Part shown: positions 12,526-25,474 of the stretch, piece after piece
Position numbering within the stretch: the first letter of the stretch is position 1
How the letters are laid out: each line of letters starts with the position of its first letter
Assembly (NCBI GenBank): GCA_030762895.1
Contig: CM061067.1
Span: forward strand, 53,779,667-53,843,666
Length of the DNA stretch: 64,000 nucleotides
Direction of reading: 5' to 3'
DNA from: Sophora flavescens
Taxonomy: Eukaryota > Streptophyta > Magnoliopsida > Fabales > Fabaceae
Program-made: the position numbers and the translations under genes
The notes under the pieces: model-generated
Seen by the model: only the letters and a program-made list of their open reading frames with translations
Databases searched by the model: none
Told to the model about the DNA's origin: nothing

Positions 12526-14877
12526 TAATATGTCCTCATGAAAGTGGACATTCCTTGAGATGAACACTTCTCAGAATTTGAGATCAAATAGCAAGTAGCC
12601 TTTGGTTCCTGGCTTAAATCCAATATGCACACACTTTCTTGATCTGTTATCTAGCTTCTTTCTGTGACTAGGAATAGTGGCATAACTCAGGTAACCAAAC
12701 ACCCTGATGGACTCCAACTCAGGCAGTCTGTGATACAAAACTTGGAATGGAGACTGATTGTTCAAGTATGGGGTTGGTAGCCTGTTGATGAGAAACACTG
12801 CATGACTTACTGCTTATGTCCAAAAACATTTAGGAATGTTGGACTGAAAAATGAGAGCTCGTGCTATATTCATGATGTGCTGATGTTTCCTTTCTACAAC
12901 ACCATTTTGTTGTGGTGTTTCTACACAACTAGTTTGGTGGAGAATGCCCTTTTGGTTATAGAAATCATGTAGGAGGAGTTCTTTGCCATTGTCTGACCTG
13001 ATGGTTTTAACCGTGGCCTGAAATTGAGTTTCAGCCAGTGCTACAAAGTTTTGAATGTGAGATGCAGTCTCTGATTTCAATTTCATAAAGAACACCCAAG
13101 TGTGTATGGTGCAATCATCCACAACTGTCAAATAGTACCTGTGACCAAACATAGAGGGAATGGAGATAGGTCCCCATATATCCATGTGAAGAAGGTCAAA
13201 TGGTGCATTACTTTTAGAAAAACTAACAGAGAATGGGAGTCTCTTTTGTTTTGACATATAGCAAACATCACAGGGATGTGCTGTCTTATTATACTTAACA
13301 AAGGGAAATGACTTAGTCATATGTGCAAGTCTTTCTTGTGACAAGTGTCCTAATCTCATGTGCCAAATGTTGCACTTATGAGAGTTTTCAACATTTATTG
13401 TATTAACAGAATGAAAAGAGAAAATAACCCTTGCTTTAGAGTCAAGCTTGTACAGTCCATCCTTTAACTCAGCTGTACCAATCCTCTTCAAGGTATTGTT
13501 GTCCTGTATGTGACAGGCATTACAGTCAAAGAGTAGCTCACAATTGTTGGCCTTAGTCATTTTTGAGACTGATATCAGGTTGAAAGTAAACTGAGGGATG
13601 TAAAGTACATCTGTGAGGTAAAGTGTGTCAGCTAAAACCACGGTTCCAGCAATAGTGGTTGATACCTGTGATCCATCAGGTAACTTGATAAGGACTGGCC
13701 TTATCCTTTTGTGGCATTGGAACAATGACAAGGTATGGCACACATGATCTGTGGCCCCGGTGTCTACAATCCATCTATCACATTCAATAGAGTTTATAAT
13801 AGTGCATAGAGTACCTGATTGAGTCACTATATGATTAGCATTGTGAGGTGCATTATTCTGCTGCAGCATGGCCAATATAGCCCTGTGTTGTTCAGCTGTA
13901 AAATTCAGTTTCAAGCTGTCCTCTGCATCTTCCTTCAGTTTCAGTGACCTAACAGACCTCACATCATATTCACATCATATTCTATGTCATCTTCCATCAT
14001 GCAGTTGTTTGCACTTGTGTTTCTTTGGAAATAACCAGGTGGATAACCATGCTTTTTATATAGCATGTATCCACCATGTGTCCATTTCTGTTACAATAAG
14101 TGCAGAATTTTGTGCCTCTTCCTCTACCATTACCATTTCTGCCTCCTGAATAAGTTCCTCTACCACGGTTTCCATTGCCTCTTCCTCTATAATTGGCATC
14201 ACTGGAATTCAGTAGCACCTTTGCTTCATCAATTGGAAGTGACATTTGTCTTTCATGCTGCACAAGCATAGAAAATGCTTCACCAATATCTAATGACATA
14301 GTCATTCTCCTTGTATGTCTTGATTGTAGGAATTAAATCACATGAACATTTGGTTTCACACTTGCATGATGGAATAGGTCTGAAATTTTCTAATTCCTGC
14401 CACAGTCCTTGCAGATGAGTATAGTATGCAGTAATTGAAGAATCACCTTTTTTGTGCATGTATATTTCTTTCTTGCAGATCTGAAATTCTGAACACATCT
14501 CCTTCATAGAACCTCTTCTTGAGATCCTTCCACACTTCATTAGCAGTTTCCATCCACAAAACACACTTCTTAATAGCTGGATCCAAAGAGTGTATGATCC
14601 AAGAAAAAACGAGTTTGTTGCATCTGCACCAAAGTTTGTAGTGTGGATCATTAACTGCTGGTTTTGGTAAAGAATCATCAATAAACTGTTCTTTGTTCTT
14701 TGAGCTCAAAGCTACCATCATCGCACGTGACCACTGATGATAGTTAGCACCGTTCATCACTTCAGAAACCAGAATTGAACCTGGACTTTCATTTTGGATC
14801 ATGTAATAGGGACTTGTAAAATCAGTTGTTACATTCTGTGTGTTAACTGGATTCACAATACCTCCTTGTTCCGCCAT
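12526..14877 (-). pseudogene. Copia gag-protease-integrase remnant
   Basis: Minus-strand pieces in order. Gag begins with a MAEQGG start at 14877 and has a UBN2-type gag segment with the NYHQWSRAM block. A CCHC zinc knuckle (CTYCNRNGHMVDTC) lies around 14050-14100. The 13962-12814 frame holds the aspartic protease motif DTGATDH, the GAG-pre-integrase HMRLGHLSQERL region, the zinc-binding DVCYMSKQ segment and the integrase core with DIWGP, DNGKE and the catalytic-Glu-region motif QQNGVVERKHQ. The integrase C-terminal region follows (12798-12571) after a frame break, and the reading continues past one more stop to about 12526. In function this would copy and insert element RNA as DNA, but the frame breaks and missing RT make it inactive. 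Confidence 0.85.
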
Positions 14878-15192
14878 TGCAGAATTTCGATTTCAGAAGA
14901 GAATTGGAATGTATATGTATCGTGATCTGAAGAACGAATTAGGGATTCCAGATTATCAAGAGTAGGAAAACTGAATCGAGCTTGCAAAAACAGCTAACAA
15001 CGAACAAAATAGGGAAGAAACCCTAGAATTCAATCGAACAATCAACAATCACTGAACACGATCAGAAATGATACTCGCAAGAATCGAATCAACTCAATTG
15101 TGAATTGAATTCAAGAAATCAATCAACAAAACGTGATTATCAGAGAAATTCGCAGCAGTAGCAGAGCCCCTAGGAAAGGATCTCTGATACCA

Positions 15193-15425
15193 TGTGAACT
15201 CTCATACCTGAAGCCATGGAACTATCGAAGAGGATGAACGAGAGAAATTGAGAGTAATGAGAGCAAAGCTTAGTCAGAATGAATCAATTCTCATTCATGA
15301 TCATAACTGTGTACAGAAGGAAGTATTTATAGCTAACTACTACTCTAGCTAAAAAGACTTAGTAAGTAACTGCCACTAACTACCACTAACTTAACTAACT
15401 GATTAATTAAATAACTCAGTCAACA
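15193..15425 (-). repeat. 5' LTR of the truncated copia element
   Basis: On the minus strand this 233-bp block begins TGTTGACTGAGTT and ends GAGAGTTCACA (canonical TG...CA). A primer-binding site, GGTATCAGAG, complementary to initiator tRNA-Met, follows immediately (about 15182-15192). A TATTTATAG-like box lies inside it (about 15325-15335). No second LTR was found. Confidence 0.75.
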
Positions 15426-15959
15426 ATGTATAAACCCAAAATTAGAGCAGAGCTCAACATTGCCAAGTCTCAAGAAACTTAATAAATCAACTGGGTTGAT
15501 GATAAGACATTTCTTCATAAAGTCATCAATTCGCATTCTTTCTTATGTTTTCTGTAAGCTATCACTACACCCTTTTAACAGAACCAACTTCTGAAGGCTT
15601 TCTCTTATACAACAAAAATTCATGATAGTTCATCGGAGGGGAACAGATGCCCCTAAAGAAAAGTCATGTGAACATAACGTAAATTATAGCCTTTTAAGGA
15701 AATGATAACATTCGGATAAAAGCCTCTTACGCAGCTCCCATATCAAGAGATCCTTCTAAGCACTTAATTAGCCAGGTTGATGCTGATGTTTATAGACATA
15801 CAAAGATCTCTGTAACAAACTTCAATTTCACACCAAGAAAGATGGGAAAGCAATATGGTAGCCTTGCAATACGTATGGAAGAAGAAAACCTTAATAAGCT
15901 TACTTGATGGACCGGAAAAAATGTGTTAAAAGTTATGCGTCAGAAAGCAGCATAATGTA

Positions 15960-18900
15960 TCAAGCTTTTCTTTTCCGGTTACCAGCTGAGGCAACATCTG
16001 GTGGAGCCTGACCAAATACAGACCTGCAGAACGTGCAAAGACACAAAATAATCAAAATCAGAAAATGATAACATAGTAAATGATATTTACAAGAGCTATA
16101 GTGCAGCATCAACCGACCAAGTATCCATTCAACAACTGAGGTATCAATAGTAGTTCCTACCTGAACGGCTGAAGCCGTCACTCATGTTCCCATATAAGTG
16201 CATTCAGTCGTGGACTCGTGGTTACCTCTATATTAGTTAACATTCTAGAGTGGCAAAATGTGAAACTTCAACTCAAGATTGACAAACTTTTCTATTCTAT
16301 TTCAAATTACCATAGACGCAACACGTTCATCATAAATTGCAGATCTTGTTTTCACGAGTCTATTTTTCCATATACTAAATATCGTTGGGGATGATAAATT
16401 TACAAGGAATTTATTTCTCCCTTGAAACTCTCAAGTTGGTGATTCTAAAAGGTAAATTGCCAATATTTCATTTCTGACATTCATTTCTGACATTCTATAA
16501 GTAATATATGTTGAAGAGATAAAAAAAAATAATGGGCATGCTGCACACACAACCTAGTATTGACAAACTTAGAAATGAAGAAAAGCAAGTAGTGCTAAGA
16601 CATCATCCAACATAGTGAGATCCAGTGGCAAACTAATGTGTGGACTAAATTTTATACATTCATAAAAAGAAAATAGTTACACTTGAATTCCTTGACTAGT
16701 TTATATATGATGAAAATTTTAGACTTTTAGTAGCAATATAGTATGAGGACTAACTTATATATTGAGGAAAAAAAAACTATGACATTTTGTAGAAACACAT
16801 AAGAAAGATCGAATGGATCTCTTTAAAATGATGAAATGGGAACGTTGAGGTTGCATAGGTATTATCATGAGATTATAAAAAAGATAGGGTTTAAAACTTC
16901 ATCTTAATCAGTTGGCATTGGCTACCTAATCTTATAGTTTTTCTTCTAAATATGCTAATTCCTAAATTAGAATTGGTTTATTTTACCTACAGCTATAAAA
17001 TTCAGCTACAGAGATGAACTTTAATATTTGAGTGAAATTATCAAAAAGGTAATAACAATCTGACAATAAACAAATAAAAGCAACAATCCAAGAGGATGAT
17101 TTCTGTAAAACTTGAACTCGTTCCAACAATCTGTAAACCCAAATGAAATATTTACATTCATTTGAGGCATCATGTATGGAGAAGCTTATGGAAATAGAAT
17201 GACAAGTAACCATCCATAATCCATGATATAATATTGAGAAGAAAAAAAATAAACACTTACCCACAGGTTGAACACTTATCATGACGTTCGCAGAATATGG
17301 ATAAGCATACAGAACATACATAGCCCATGTCAATTGTTTGCTTATGGCAAAAGCACCTGCACATTTCATACAATTATCTAGGAGCAGGTCTCATAATTTC
17401 TATTACAAACAGAAGATAATTGACAGTGTAAAAAGAGTATGAAATCACACAAATTGTATTAGTCAGCTAAAATTACACCACATATATCATCCATTATAAT
17501 TAAAAAAAATCAATACTCAGTTTGATTCATTGGAGGACATATCACAAAGTTGCCCTCAGTTTTCTATTTATAGTGAATTTAGGGTTTAAAGTTGGATTAC
17601 TGATTGCACAAATTGTAGTTCACTAAACATGGACCGACAACGATGGCCCAATAACACATCGATATATATAATTGGTCAACCATGGCTACCTAAAAAGAGT
17701 TGAAAGGACAAATGTCATCTTATCTTAAAATATACAATTTGATGTTTATACCGTAATGTAATACATAAGCAACATAAAGGACAGAATCATAAATAGCTGT
17801 GTACCTTCAAGCCAACATAAAATAAAAAGGGAAGAATAAAGGACCAATTGGAGTGGGAAAAAAGAAAAACAAGTTTGACTTTAGCTGGGTTGCAGTCTGT
17901 TAGATATGGGCCTTAAGGGGCTAGATTGTTAATAAAGTTAGTTAGTTAGTAGGGAGTTAGAGAGTTGGTTAAGGGAAATAAGGCATGTTGCCTATAAATA
18001 AGAGGATAGATTGAGAGAAAGGGTATCTTGTATTTTGGGAAATAGTTGGGGCGTTTGGGCATTTGGGAGATTGGCGTAGCCTCGAATATCTGCTATATTC
18101 TATAATCAAGGGGAATTTCCCTATCTTTCTCTATAATCTGATCCAGTTTATATTTTTCAGTCCAAATGTTTCTAGCATTACAGGAGGGAGGCAGAAACAG
18201 AGAAGAACAAATGAAATTAAGACATCTAGAATAGGAAACAATTGCTACGAAAAGAATAACTTACGAGGCACGAAAATCCACACCAACAGATTTAGGGAGC
18301 CGTAAAAAAGCACGAGAATGCAAATCAGTTGCAAACACCGTCTGAATAAACAAGGTTAGATTAGTCTTAGAAGTAAAATAAACAGTAAAATTGCAAATAA
18401 AAAATTTTGTTTATTCCAAAAAAGCAAGTTGATTGGTACAAGTCTATTAGAGGTCAATCATCGAAGTTTGAGACAATTGTAAATAATCAGTTATTTCATT
18501 GGTTGGAATTTTGTTTCTTTAGAAGAAAATATTTGTTCACTGGTCTGAGTCTCTTTTAGAGATACATAGTAAATACAACAATGAACCCCCAGGTTGGCCA
18601 TACCAATCTACATTATTTTGAAAGGACTGTTCCTACATTTTATGTTGACCCAAAATGGATCACACCAGGTAGTTCGTAGTTGTACCATACCAAACCAACC
18701 CATCTTGAAGTAAAGCCATGAAAGAAAGAGCTCAAATCCCACACACCGGCAACCGAAAAACAAACCATCCATCTTGAAGTAATAAAAAAAAATAGAGTTT
18801 TGCCAACAAAATTTCCTGACTTATTTGTTGAATGGCTCAATGGCAACTAATTGTATCATCAACTTTAAAGACTAATTCTTTGTCAGTGAAACGACTTCCT

Positions 18901-20159
18901 CTCAGTAAGGAGGAGTTGAGGACACAGAACACAAACAACATTTCATCCATTTCTCTTGCTTGTCTTCTAAAGACATTGTTGATAACCTATTTCACAATGA
19001 TGCCAATGCAAATCAATTATTAACTACTTAAATCTTGATAGAAAGTTTTCGCCAATTGTAAAACAAAGATGAATAACAGAACACTGTGATCTGTCTCTAT
19101 TTTTTTGATGGAGATACTCAAGGCAAGAGATTGTAAATAGACATCACTAGTATCAACATAATATATTTTTTATTTCACCCTCACCGTTGTCTCCATCCAC
19201 TACCAAATTTTCAGAGTCATATATTATACAAGCAGATTGGTTCCAAAATTTTGAATTATAAGCAAGGCCATGGTTGTTAAACAATTTTGGAGTTCAGAGA
19301 GAGGGGGGAGCAAGAGAGTTTAAAAAATGTTAAACTTGATCTGCAACCATATTAATATATACTTAGTTCCAAATTAGGACAACCAGTGTGACAGTAATAA
19401 ATGTATTCAAGTAAGGGATTTGGCTCCTCTAAAGTGAGGAAGCAAGGGTATATCAACTCTTGACTTGAAAGGTGCATGGGGATCTCAACTCACTAAATGA
19501 TCTAAAGGTAGATAAATATTTACTTTCTCACTTTAGAGAAGCTAAATCCTCAAGTCAGAGTACAAACTTTCAGCAAAGTGACGCACTTCTATGCATCACA
19601 ATTTATAGTTCATTTTTCCTCTTGTTCTTCCAGAATCAGAAGAGAATACTATACCCCTATAAAACAAAATTTAGTTAAAATCTCAACAAAAAGGGGAAAA
19701 AAAAGTTCAAAAAAGCCACCATTTACAAACATATTTGGTCATGGGTTTCTAAACAATGAAAGAATTACATAGAGACCACTAAATAATCATAAGTGTAAAA
19801 GCAGAAAAATAAATTATATTGTGGATCACGCCATTGCCTCAAAAAATCCAATTAAGATCAAGAGCACAACTTACTGAAAGATATTGAAAAAGCCCGTCCA
19901 ATTGGGGAGGCTTGTAATATATGCCACCAGTTATGTATGAAGCCTGTTGTTCATAACATAAAACAAAATGACAAGAGTCAATAAAACATATTCTGCAACT
20001 ACAACACCAATTCATTCAAAATGTGTGTGTGACTCTGTGTGGATTTAACTACCTGCTGGAGGAATGCAGAATTGTTAGAACCAATATAACAAGAATCTAT
20101 AGGAACCTGCATTATAAAAATATTAGTTATGCATAAAAAATACACGATCAATATTTATG

Positions 20160-20200
<41 letters not shown>

Positions 20201-21811
20201 CAATCTCAAAGGAACAAAGAGAAAAGAAACGTTAAGATTCAATACATACTGTAGAGCGCTGTGCAGAGAATATTGCATTCATGACTGCCACATACCTGAA
20301 AAGGACGGAAAGTGTGATTTGAAGTGATATGTGAATGCAGAAATCAATATATAAAACATAAAGATCATGAGGAACATACTGTTCAGGTCCATCAGCAGAT
20401 CCTTGGAAACATAAAATCTGTTCATAAATTAGTAAATACAAAAGTAATTATTCATAATCCGCAAATCGGAAAAAAATGGTAAAATAAATATATAGGGGGA
20501 AAAGAATGAATGGTTGAAAATAGTCTGCAGATGAATGGTTTTAAACTAGGAGAATGTTGATTTCTATAACAAAGCAATGGTCTGCGGATCAATTTAAAAC
20601 AAAGATCGCCAATAATATAAATGAATCTCAACTACAGTGTTTGAAAACTAGCAATCCAGTTTAAACCAGTTCAAAATCAACTAGGTGTCAATAATCGGTT
20701 ACAACTTGGAACTATCTAAATCAATTATGACTATGAAACAGTTTAAAGAGGACGCTTAAATTTCAAAGAGCCGAAAACCCACAACATCAACTTGTAGATG
20801 ACAGACAAGTTCTGAATATCATTTTTGAAACAGTCATTCAGCTCTAATATGAACCCACACGCACACCCATTATTACAAGAAAATGCTAAAGTCAATCTTA
20901 TTTGGCTGACAGACCAGTTTGCAACTTATGACATTCAAATGTAACATTAAATTTCATCTAAAGAACAAAATCACGACTAGACAAGCAAATACACACACCC
21001 GAGGTTGAGGATGCATTGGTCCGGAACGAAAAGCTCTTTGTATATCTAATTAGCTAGTCAGGTCAAACAAAAATCTCAAGAATGCACAAAATAGTCCCAG
21101 ATGAAATCATTCAATTTCAGTAAAAATAAAAACTTCCCTATCACACACAATGCTAAAAATTGAAATCCCTAATCGTTTAATCAGAATCAAATAACTTCCA
21201 AATCAAAACATAGCCATTCAATGAAACAATTCAAAAGAAAAAAAAAAGTATTCAGCAGGATACAACAAAGTGCCATGGACAACGATCCAGATAGCAGAGA
21301 AGACGGAACGATTCCTCGAGTATCATCATCAGGCTTGGACATTTTCTGGTCCCTAGCAACGAATTTTTCCAGATTGTGCAGCAAATTGGAATAAAGCGCG
21401 GGCATCGAAGCCGTTGTGGAAGAAGCATGGTTCCGATCGGAAGTGGAATCGTAAACGTAGGTGCATGAATTGCAACCGGTGGCGATAACAACCAATTGGT
21501 TGAGTTGACTGAGAAGCAAGATTGAGTTCAGAAACGCGAGCACCTGAAAGGAAAATTTGGAAATACGAATGAGAGTGGTGAAGTGGTTGAAGAGTTAGGG
21601 TTTGTGAATGGGACCTGAGAGAGGAAATCGGAAAATGGGACAGAGAAAGTGCTCCAGAAGAATGGATTTGTATCTAGCGTCACGACGAGGAGGCTAACAT
21701 CATCTGCAAAGTAAATGATAATGAATGAAAAACAAGTGTGGGAATGGAATGGGTGAGTGATTGTGAAAGAGGAGGGGAACCTGCGTAGAGTTTTGAAGGA
21801 GCAGAAGGCAT
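15960..21811 (-). CDS. TFIIH core subunit TFB4 (p34/GTF2H3 homologue), 11 exons
   Basis: Minus-strand exons are 21811-21781, 21703-21615, 21543-21264, 21045-20999, 20417-20380, 20295-20250, 20106-20053, 19943-19875, 18341-18265, 17356-17261 and 16023-15960. They total 891 nt, giving 296 aa, close to the size of plant TFB4. It is a structural subunit of the TFIIH core, acting in RNA polymerase II initiation and nucleotide-excision repair, where it pairs with the p44/SSL1 subunit. Visible hallmarks are DDVSLLVVTLDTNPFFW at the start of the von Willebrand-A-like fold, LLSGSLSMALCY, QGSADGPEQYVAVMNAIFSAQR, and the YITGGIYYKP block. The C-terminal C4-type zinc-binding region has Cys at about residues 245, 247, 258, 261, 266, 272 and 275. 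The protein ends in a basic RKRKA. All introns are GT-AG; the exon 3 donor (GTATCC) is the weakest junction. Intron 9 carries a solo LTR. The gene appears intact. Confidence 0.93.
17898..18157 (+). mobile_element. Solo copia-type LTR in TFB4 intron 9
   Basis: A block starting TGTTAGATATGGGCC with a TATAAATA box (about 17994-18001), flanked by the direct repeat CAGTC (17893-17897 and 18158-18162), a 5-bp target-site duplication. It shares its start, TATA region and CTGATCCAGTTT end region with the LTR at 59282-59534, so both belong to one family. No internal domain is present, so it is a solo LTR left by LTR-LTR recombination. It lies antisense to TFB4. The 3' terminus is not the canonical CA. 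Confidence 0.6.
20164..20199. repeat. (AT)n microsatellite in TFB4 intron 6
   Basis: About 36 bases of perfect AT alternation between exons 6 and 7. It does not touch splice sites. Confidence 0.9.
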
Positions 21812-23281
21812 GGTTGAGCTGTGAGCTACCAACAACTGCTGTCACCAAAACTCCTTCCCGGAGGAGATTGGAGGCGGAAGGAACTTCTTCAATTAAATAA
21901 ACAATTTGTTAAATACCAACAAATATAAAATCGAGTTGTGTTATTTCTAACACACGAAATTTATACATCATATCATGTATAATTGTTTTTATTTCTCACT
22001 CACTTTTTACTATATTTATATATATGTATTTCGAGAATAACATAAAAAAGCAAAGAAGACAACACAAAAAACATAATTGTATAAAATAAAACTGATTTTT
22101 TTTTCTTCTCTCGGGAGTATAATCCGACTAATCATATATGATTAGACAGGTAAGTGAGGGTACGGAAGAACATCGGTTAAATCTCAGTATCTCAAGGGAT
22201 TAGTCTTTAACTTCCGACCAGATGATACCCAGGTTCATCCAACAAAAAAAAGACAAGTAAATGAGGATAGCTTTTTCGTTTTGTATCGATTTTGAACTAA
22301 AAAATCATCCAATCAAAAAATAAAAATTGTGAATCAATTTGAATTTGATTAATTCCTATATCAAAACGGTTTCAATTGAATTGGATGATTCAATTTTTAG
22401 GGTCTAGGGTGCCAATATAATTGAGATGCCTTTCCCTTTTATGATACAATAGCATGTCAATAGGCTTTATAAAAAAATTGGATGATTCAATTTTTACCAA
22501 TTCAATAATTAAAAAAAATCTAAATAACATTAATAAATATAACATATAACATACTAAAAATTACAACTTTACGAACTAATAAATATCAATTTTATATTTG
22601 AAACATTAAAAACAATAAAAACTATGTCATATACTAATAAGTATCATTAAGGAAAAATAATAATGTAAAAAATAGAATAAACATATATTAAATTTTGTAT
22701 ATATGGTTCGGTTTGATTTTTAAAAAAGAATCTGAAAACCAATCCGATCTGGTCCGATCAGTTTTTCACACAACAAAATCCATAAAAGATACAATAAACA
22801 CGATCTTCTTCGATTTTTCAGTTTTTTAGATATTTTTTTATTGGTTTGGATATAAACACTCTTAGGCGAGGATTCTCCCAACAATATTTTTTTTTGATAC
22901 GCATAAATCTATGAATACAACCTAATACCACATGTCTAAATTGCTATCACTTACAACCAACAAGGCTAAATAAAATTGTTGATTCAAGTATTAACATGAC
23001 CACATTCAATATCAAGAGACATACTCTCTCATATGGACTTCATGTCAAGTTTCAATAAAAGGAAAGGTTTTAATATGTGGTTCGTTCCTATAATCTTACT
23101 CAATTTGCGTTTTAATCCTTGTTATACTGTAAAAGCTTAGTTACAAGTCCTTATAGTTTCATGTTGTCAAACAGAATCCTATGTGGATCAGATGTGGCAT
23201 GGGCACGTCCCTTGTATGGAAATCTTTGTCCATATCAGCCAAAGACCTTTCTGTCCAAAAAACTCAACCTTACTTCGTTTA
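21812..23281. other. Upstream region of TFB4 and intergenic spacer
   Basis: The first hundred bases are the likely 5' UTR and promoter of TFB4 (minus strand). Beyond is AT-rich spacer. About 22086-22245 looks like a dispersed short repeat (Ser/Pro-poor, no ORF, with GTAAGTGAGGGTACGG and CCCAGGTTCATCCAAC blocks), but I could not place it in a family. No gene is seen. Confidence 0.5.
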
Positions 23282-23613
23282 TGTTGGGAAAAAGCCAGAG
23301 ATAACAATCTCTAATGAAGTAAATATTTTTTCCCTTCACCTCTGATGAAAAGCACAAAGTTCCTCCCTTTTTCTTCTTCTCCTCCCTGTGCCGAAACCCC
23401 TCTCTCCCCTGTTACTCGCTTGATTTTTTTTCTTTCTCACGTCAGGCACCCTCTACTGCCTAAACCCTTTCTTTCTTTTATTTGAACTTTCAAGTCCCCC
23501 CCCCCCCCCTTTTTTTTTTAAATGCCACATGGGCTTGGCCCATTAACAACTTTTTATTATTATTTTTATTTTAAAGTTGAAGTGGGACCCACTTGGGAGT
23601 GACCCACCCAACA
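23282..23613 (-). repeat. 3' LTR of the interrupted copia element
   Basis: 332 bp. On the minus strand it begins TGTTGGGTGGGTCACTCC and ends CTTTTTCCCAACA. It closely matches the 5' LTR at 41371-41712, including a C-run block and the CACGTCAGGCACCCTCTA stretch. The polypurine tract lies at 23614-23630. Confidence 0.9.
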
Positions 23614-23630
23614 AATCTCCCCCTCACGAC

Positions 23631-24263
23631 TCAAGTGGGAAGATACTGCTCGACCAAGCCCGCCTTCTTTCTACAGCAAATCAGTTTTGTCATAGGCAAG
23701 GTCTTTGTCATCATATCTGAACCATTTTCATCAGTATGGATCTTTTCAAGTGAAAATGTCTTCATCTCTAGTACATCTCGTATCCAATGATACCGTACCT
23801 CAATGTGCTTTGACCTGGAATGAAAAGTTGGATTCTTGCTGAGATGGATAGCACTCTGACTGTCACAAAATAACACAAACTTCTCTTGCTTGAGGCCCAA
23901 CTCTTGTAGGAATTTCTACATCCACAAAAGTTCTTTAGAAGCTTCAGTAATGGCAATATACTCAACCTCAGTGGTAGACAAAGCAACACATTTTTGTAAT
24001 CTTGATTGCCAAGACACCACTCCCCCTGTAAAAGTCATCAAATATCCAGAAGTAGATTTTCTAGAATCAACATCACCGGTCATATATGAATCTGTGTAGC
24101 CGTCTAACACAGGTTGACCACCCCCAAAGCATAAACATACTCTAGAAGTGCCTCTGAGATACCTGAAAATCCACTTCACTGCTTGCCAGTGGCCTCTACC
24201 AGGATTAGAGAGAAAACGACTAACAACTCTAACAGCATGGGCAATATCCGGCATTGTGAATAC
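23631..24263 (-). pseudogene. Copia RT C-terminus / RNase H half of pol
   Basis: This is the continuation of the pol frame interrupted at 37967. On the minus strand it begins at MPDIAHAVRVVSRFLSNP and runs through the RNase H region (DGYTDSYMTGD, the STTEVEYIA segment and CDSQSAIHLSKNP). It ends at a stop at 23631, just before the polypurine tract. One frame change occurs near 23900-23916. RNase H would remove the RNA strand during reverse transcription. It is separated from its other half by the nested element, so it cannot be expressed as one protein. Confidence 0.88.
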
Positions 24264-25474
24264 TGTCGCGACCGTCCCGTCCGGGACCGCGAAAAGGGAT
24301 AAAAACAGGGGAGTCGCCACTAAGATTTTTATTGGAAAAATCTTAGAAAACCCAATTATTTAAAGGTAAACTGGTTTTTTAAAAAAGAGAGATATGAGTC
24401 CGGGAATCGGTTACGAGTAGGGAAGGTATTAGAACCCCACATCGCCCGTTTAAAAACGGTACCTCAAGTTAATTGTGCAAAAAACATTTTAACAGCCTTT
24501 TAAATATTTATTTTACCCCAAAATTTATTTACAAGAAAGAATTATTTTAAATTTTAATTTTTGACTTTTATTAAATTTTTTATATTTTTGACTTTATGGT
24601 TTGTAAAAACTAAATGAGGTTGAACATGGCACATGAGTCCACAGGGCAACCTCAAATCTAAGGGATTAAACATGGCACCGTGTCCATAGAGCATCCCTGG
24701 AAAGAGAAAAGTTTAATTATTTTGATTAATTATTTTAACATAAAAAGAGACACAAAAAAAGGAAAATTTAGTTTTGGCCCGACAAGATGATTTATCTTGC
24801 TCCTACGTATTCCCGGGTGCAATGGGAAACTCAAAGCCACGTAGTTCTTTTGAAAAGATTTGATTGGTTGATTGATTTTAATTTTGATAAAGTTTTGATT
24901 TTTTTTTGTTTTTATTATTTTATTTTTTTCTTAAAAAGAGTTGTTATGTATTTTTCGTTTTTTACTTATTTATTATTTTTTATGTCGAAAACTCCTAAAC
25001 GAGGTAGAACATGGCAAATATGTCCACAGAGCTATCTCGCATCTAAGGAATTGAGTGTGAAACCTATCACAAAACCATCCCAAAATAATTCGATAATTAT
25101 TCTATTCTAGTTATTTGTTTATATATAAAAAAAAAAGTAAATGGATAAGAAAAGGGTACTACAAGACCACAAGCAGAAAAACCCATTTAGTTATATGAAA
25201 CCCATTTTTTTGGGCCAGTAACCAACCCATGGTCCCCTGTAACTAACTAAATCTGTAAACAATAAAAAGGAGTGAAATAATAAAAACAAAAGAATAAAAG
25301 ATAAAAAATGGGCTATTAAAAAGGACATTTAAAAACACATCTCAAAGACAAGACGTTGCAAACTGGAAGAGAAAACAGAAGGAAACCTTCGTTCCTAACT
25401 CAGCATGCGAAGACAGATGAAGGAGCACAGGCGGCGGCGGCGGCGGCGAGCGTGGGAGGAGCGCGGCTGAGCAG

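Larger units (their letters stand above)
12233..15425 (-). mobile_element. Ty1/copia retrotransposon, 3'-truncated
   Basis: On the minus strand the order is 5' LTR (15193-15425), primer-binding site, gag, protease and integrase. The sequence degenerates after the integrase C-terminus near 12520. No reverse transcriptase, RNase H or 3' LTR is found, so about half of the element is missing. Several frameshifts and stops make it defective. It lies about 0.5 kb downstream of the 3' end of TFB4 (15960). Confidence 0.85.

Noticed and set aside
12114..12563. 149-codon plus-strand ORF
   Set aside because: It lies antisense to the degenerate copia tail, has no recognisable domain, and its minus-strand partner continues the integrase region.
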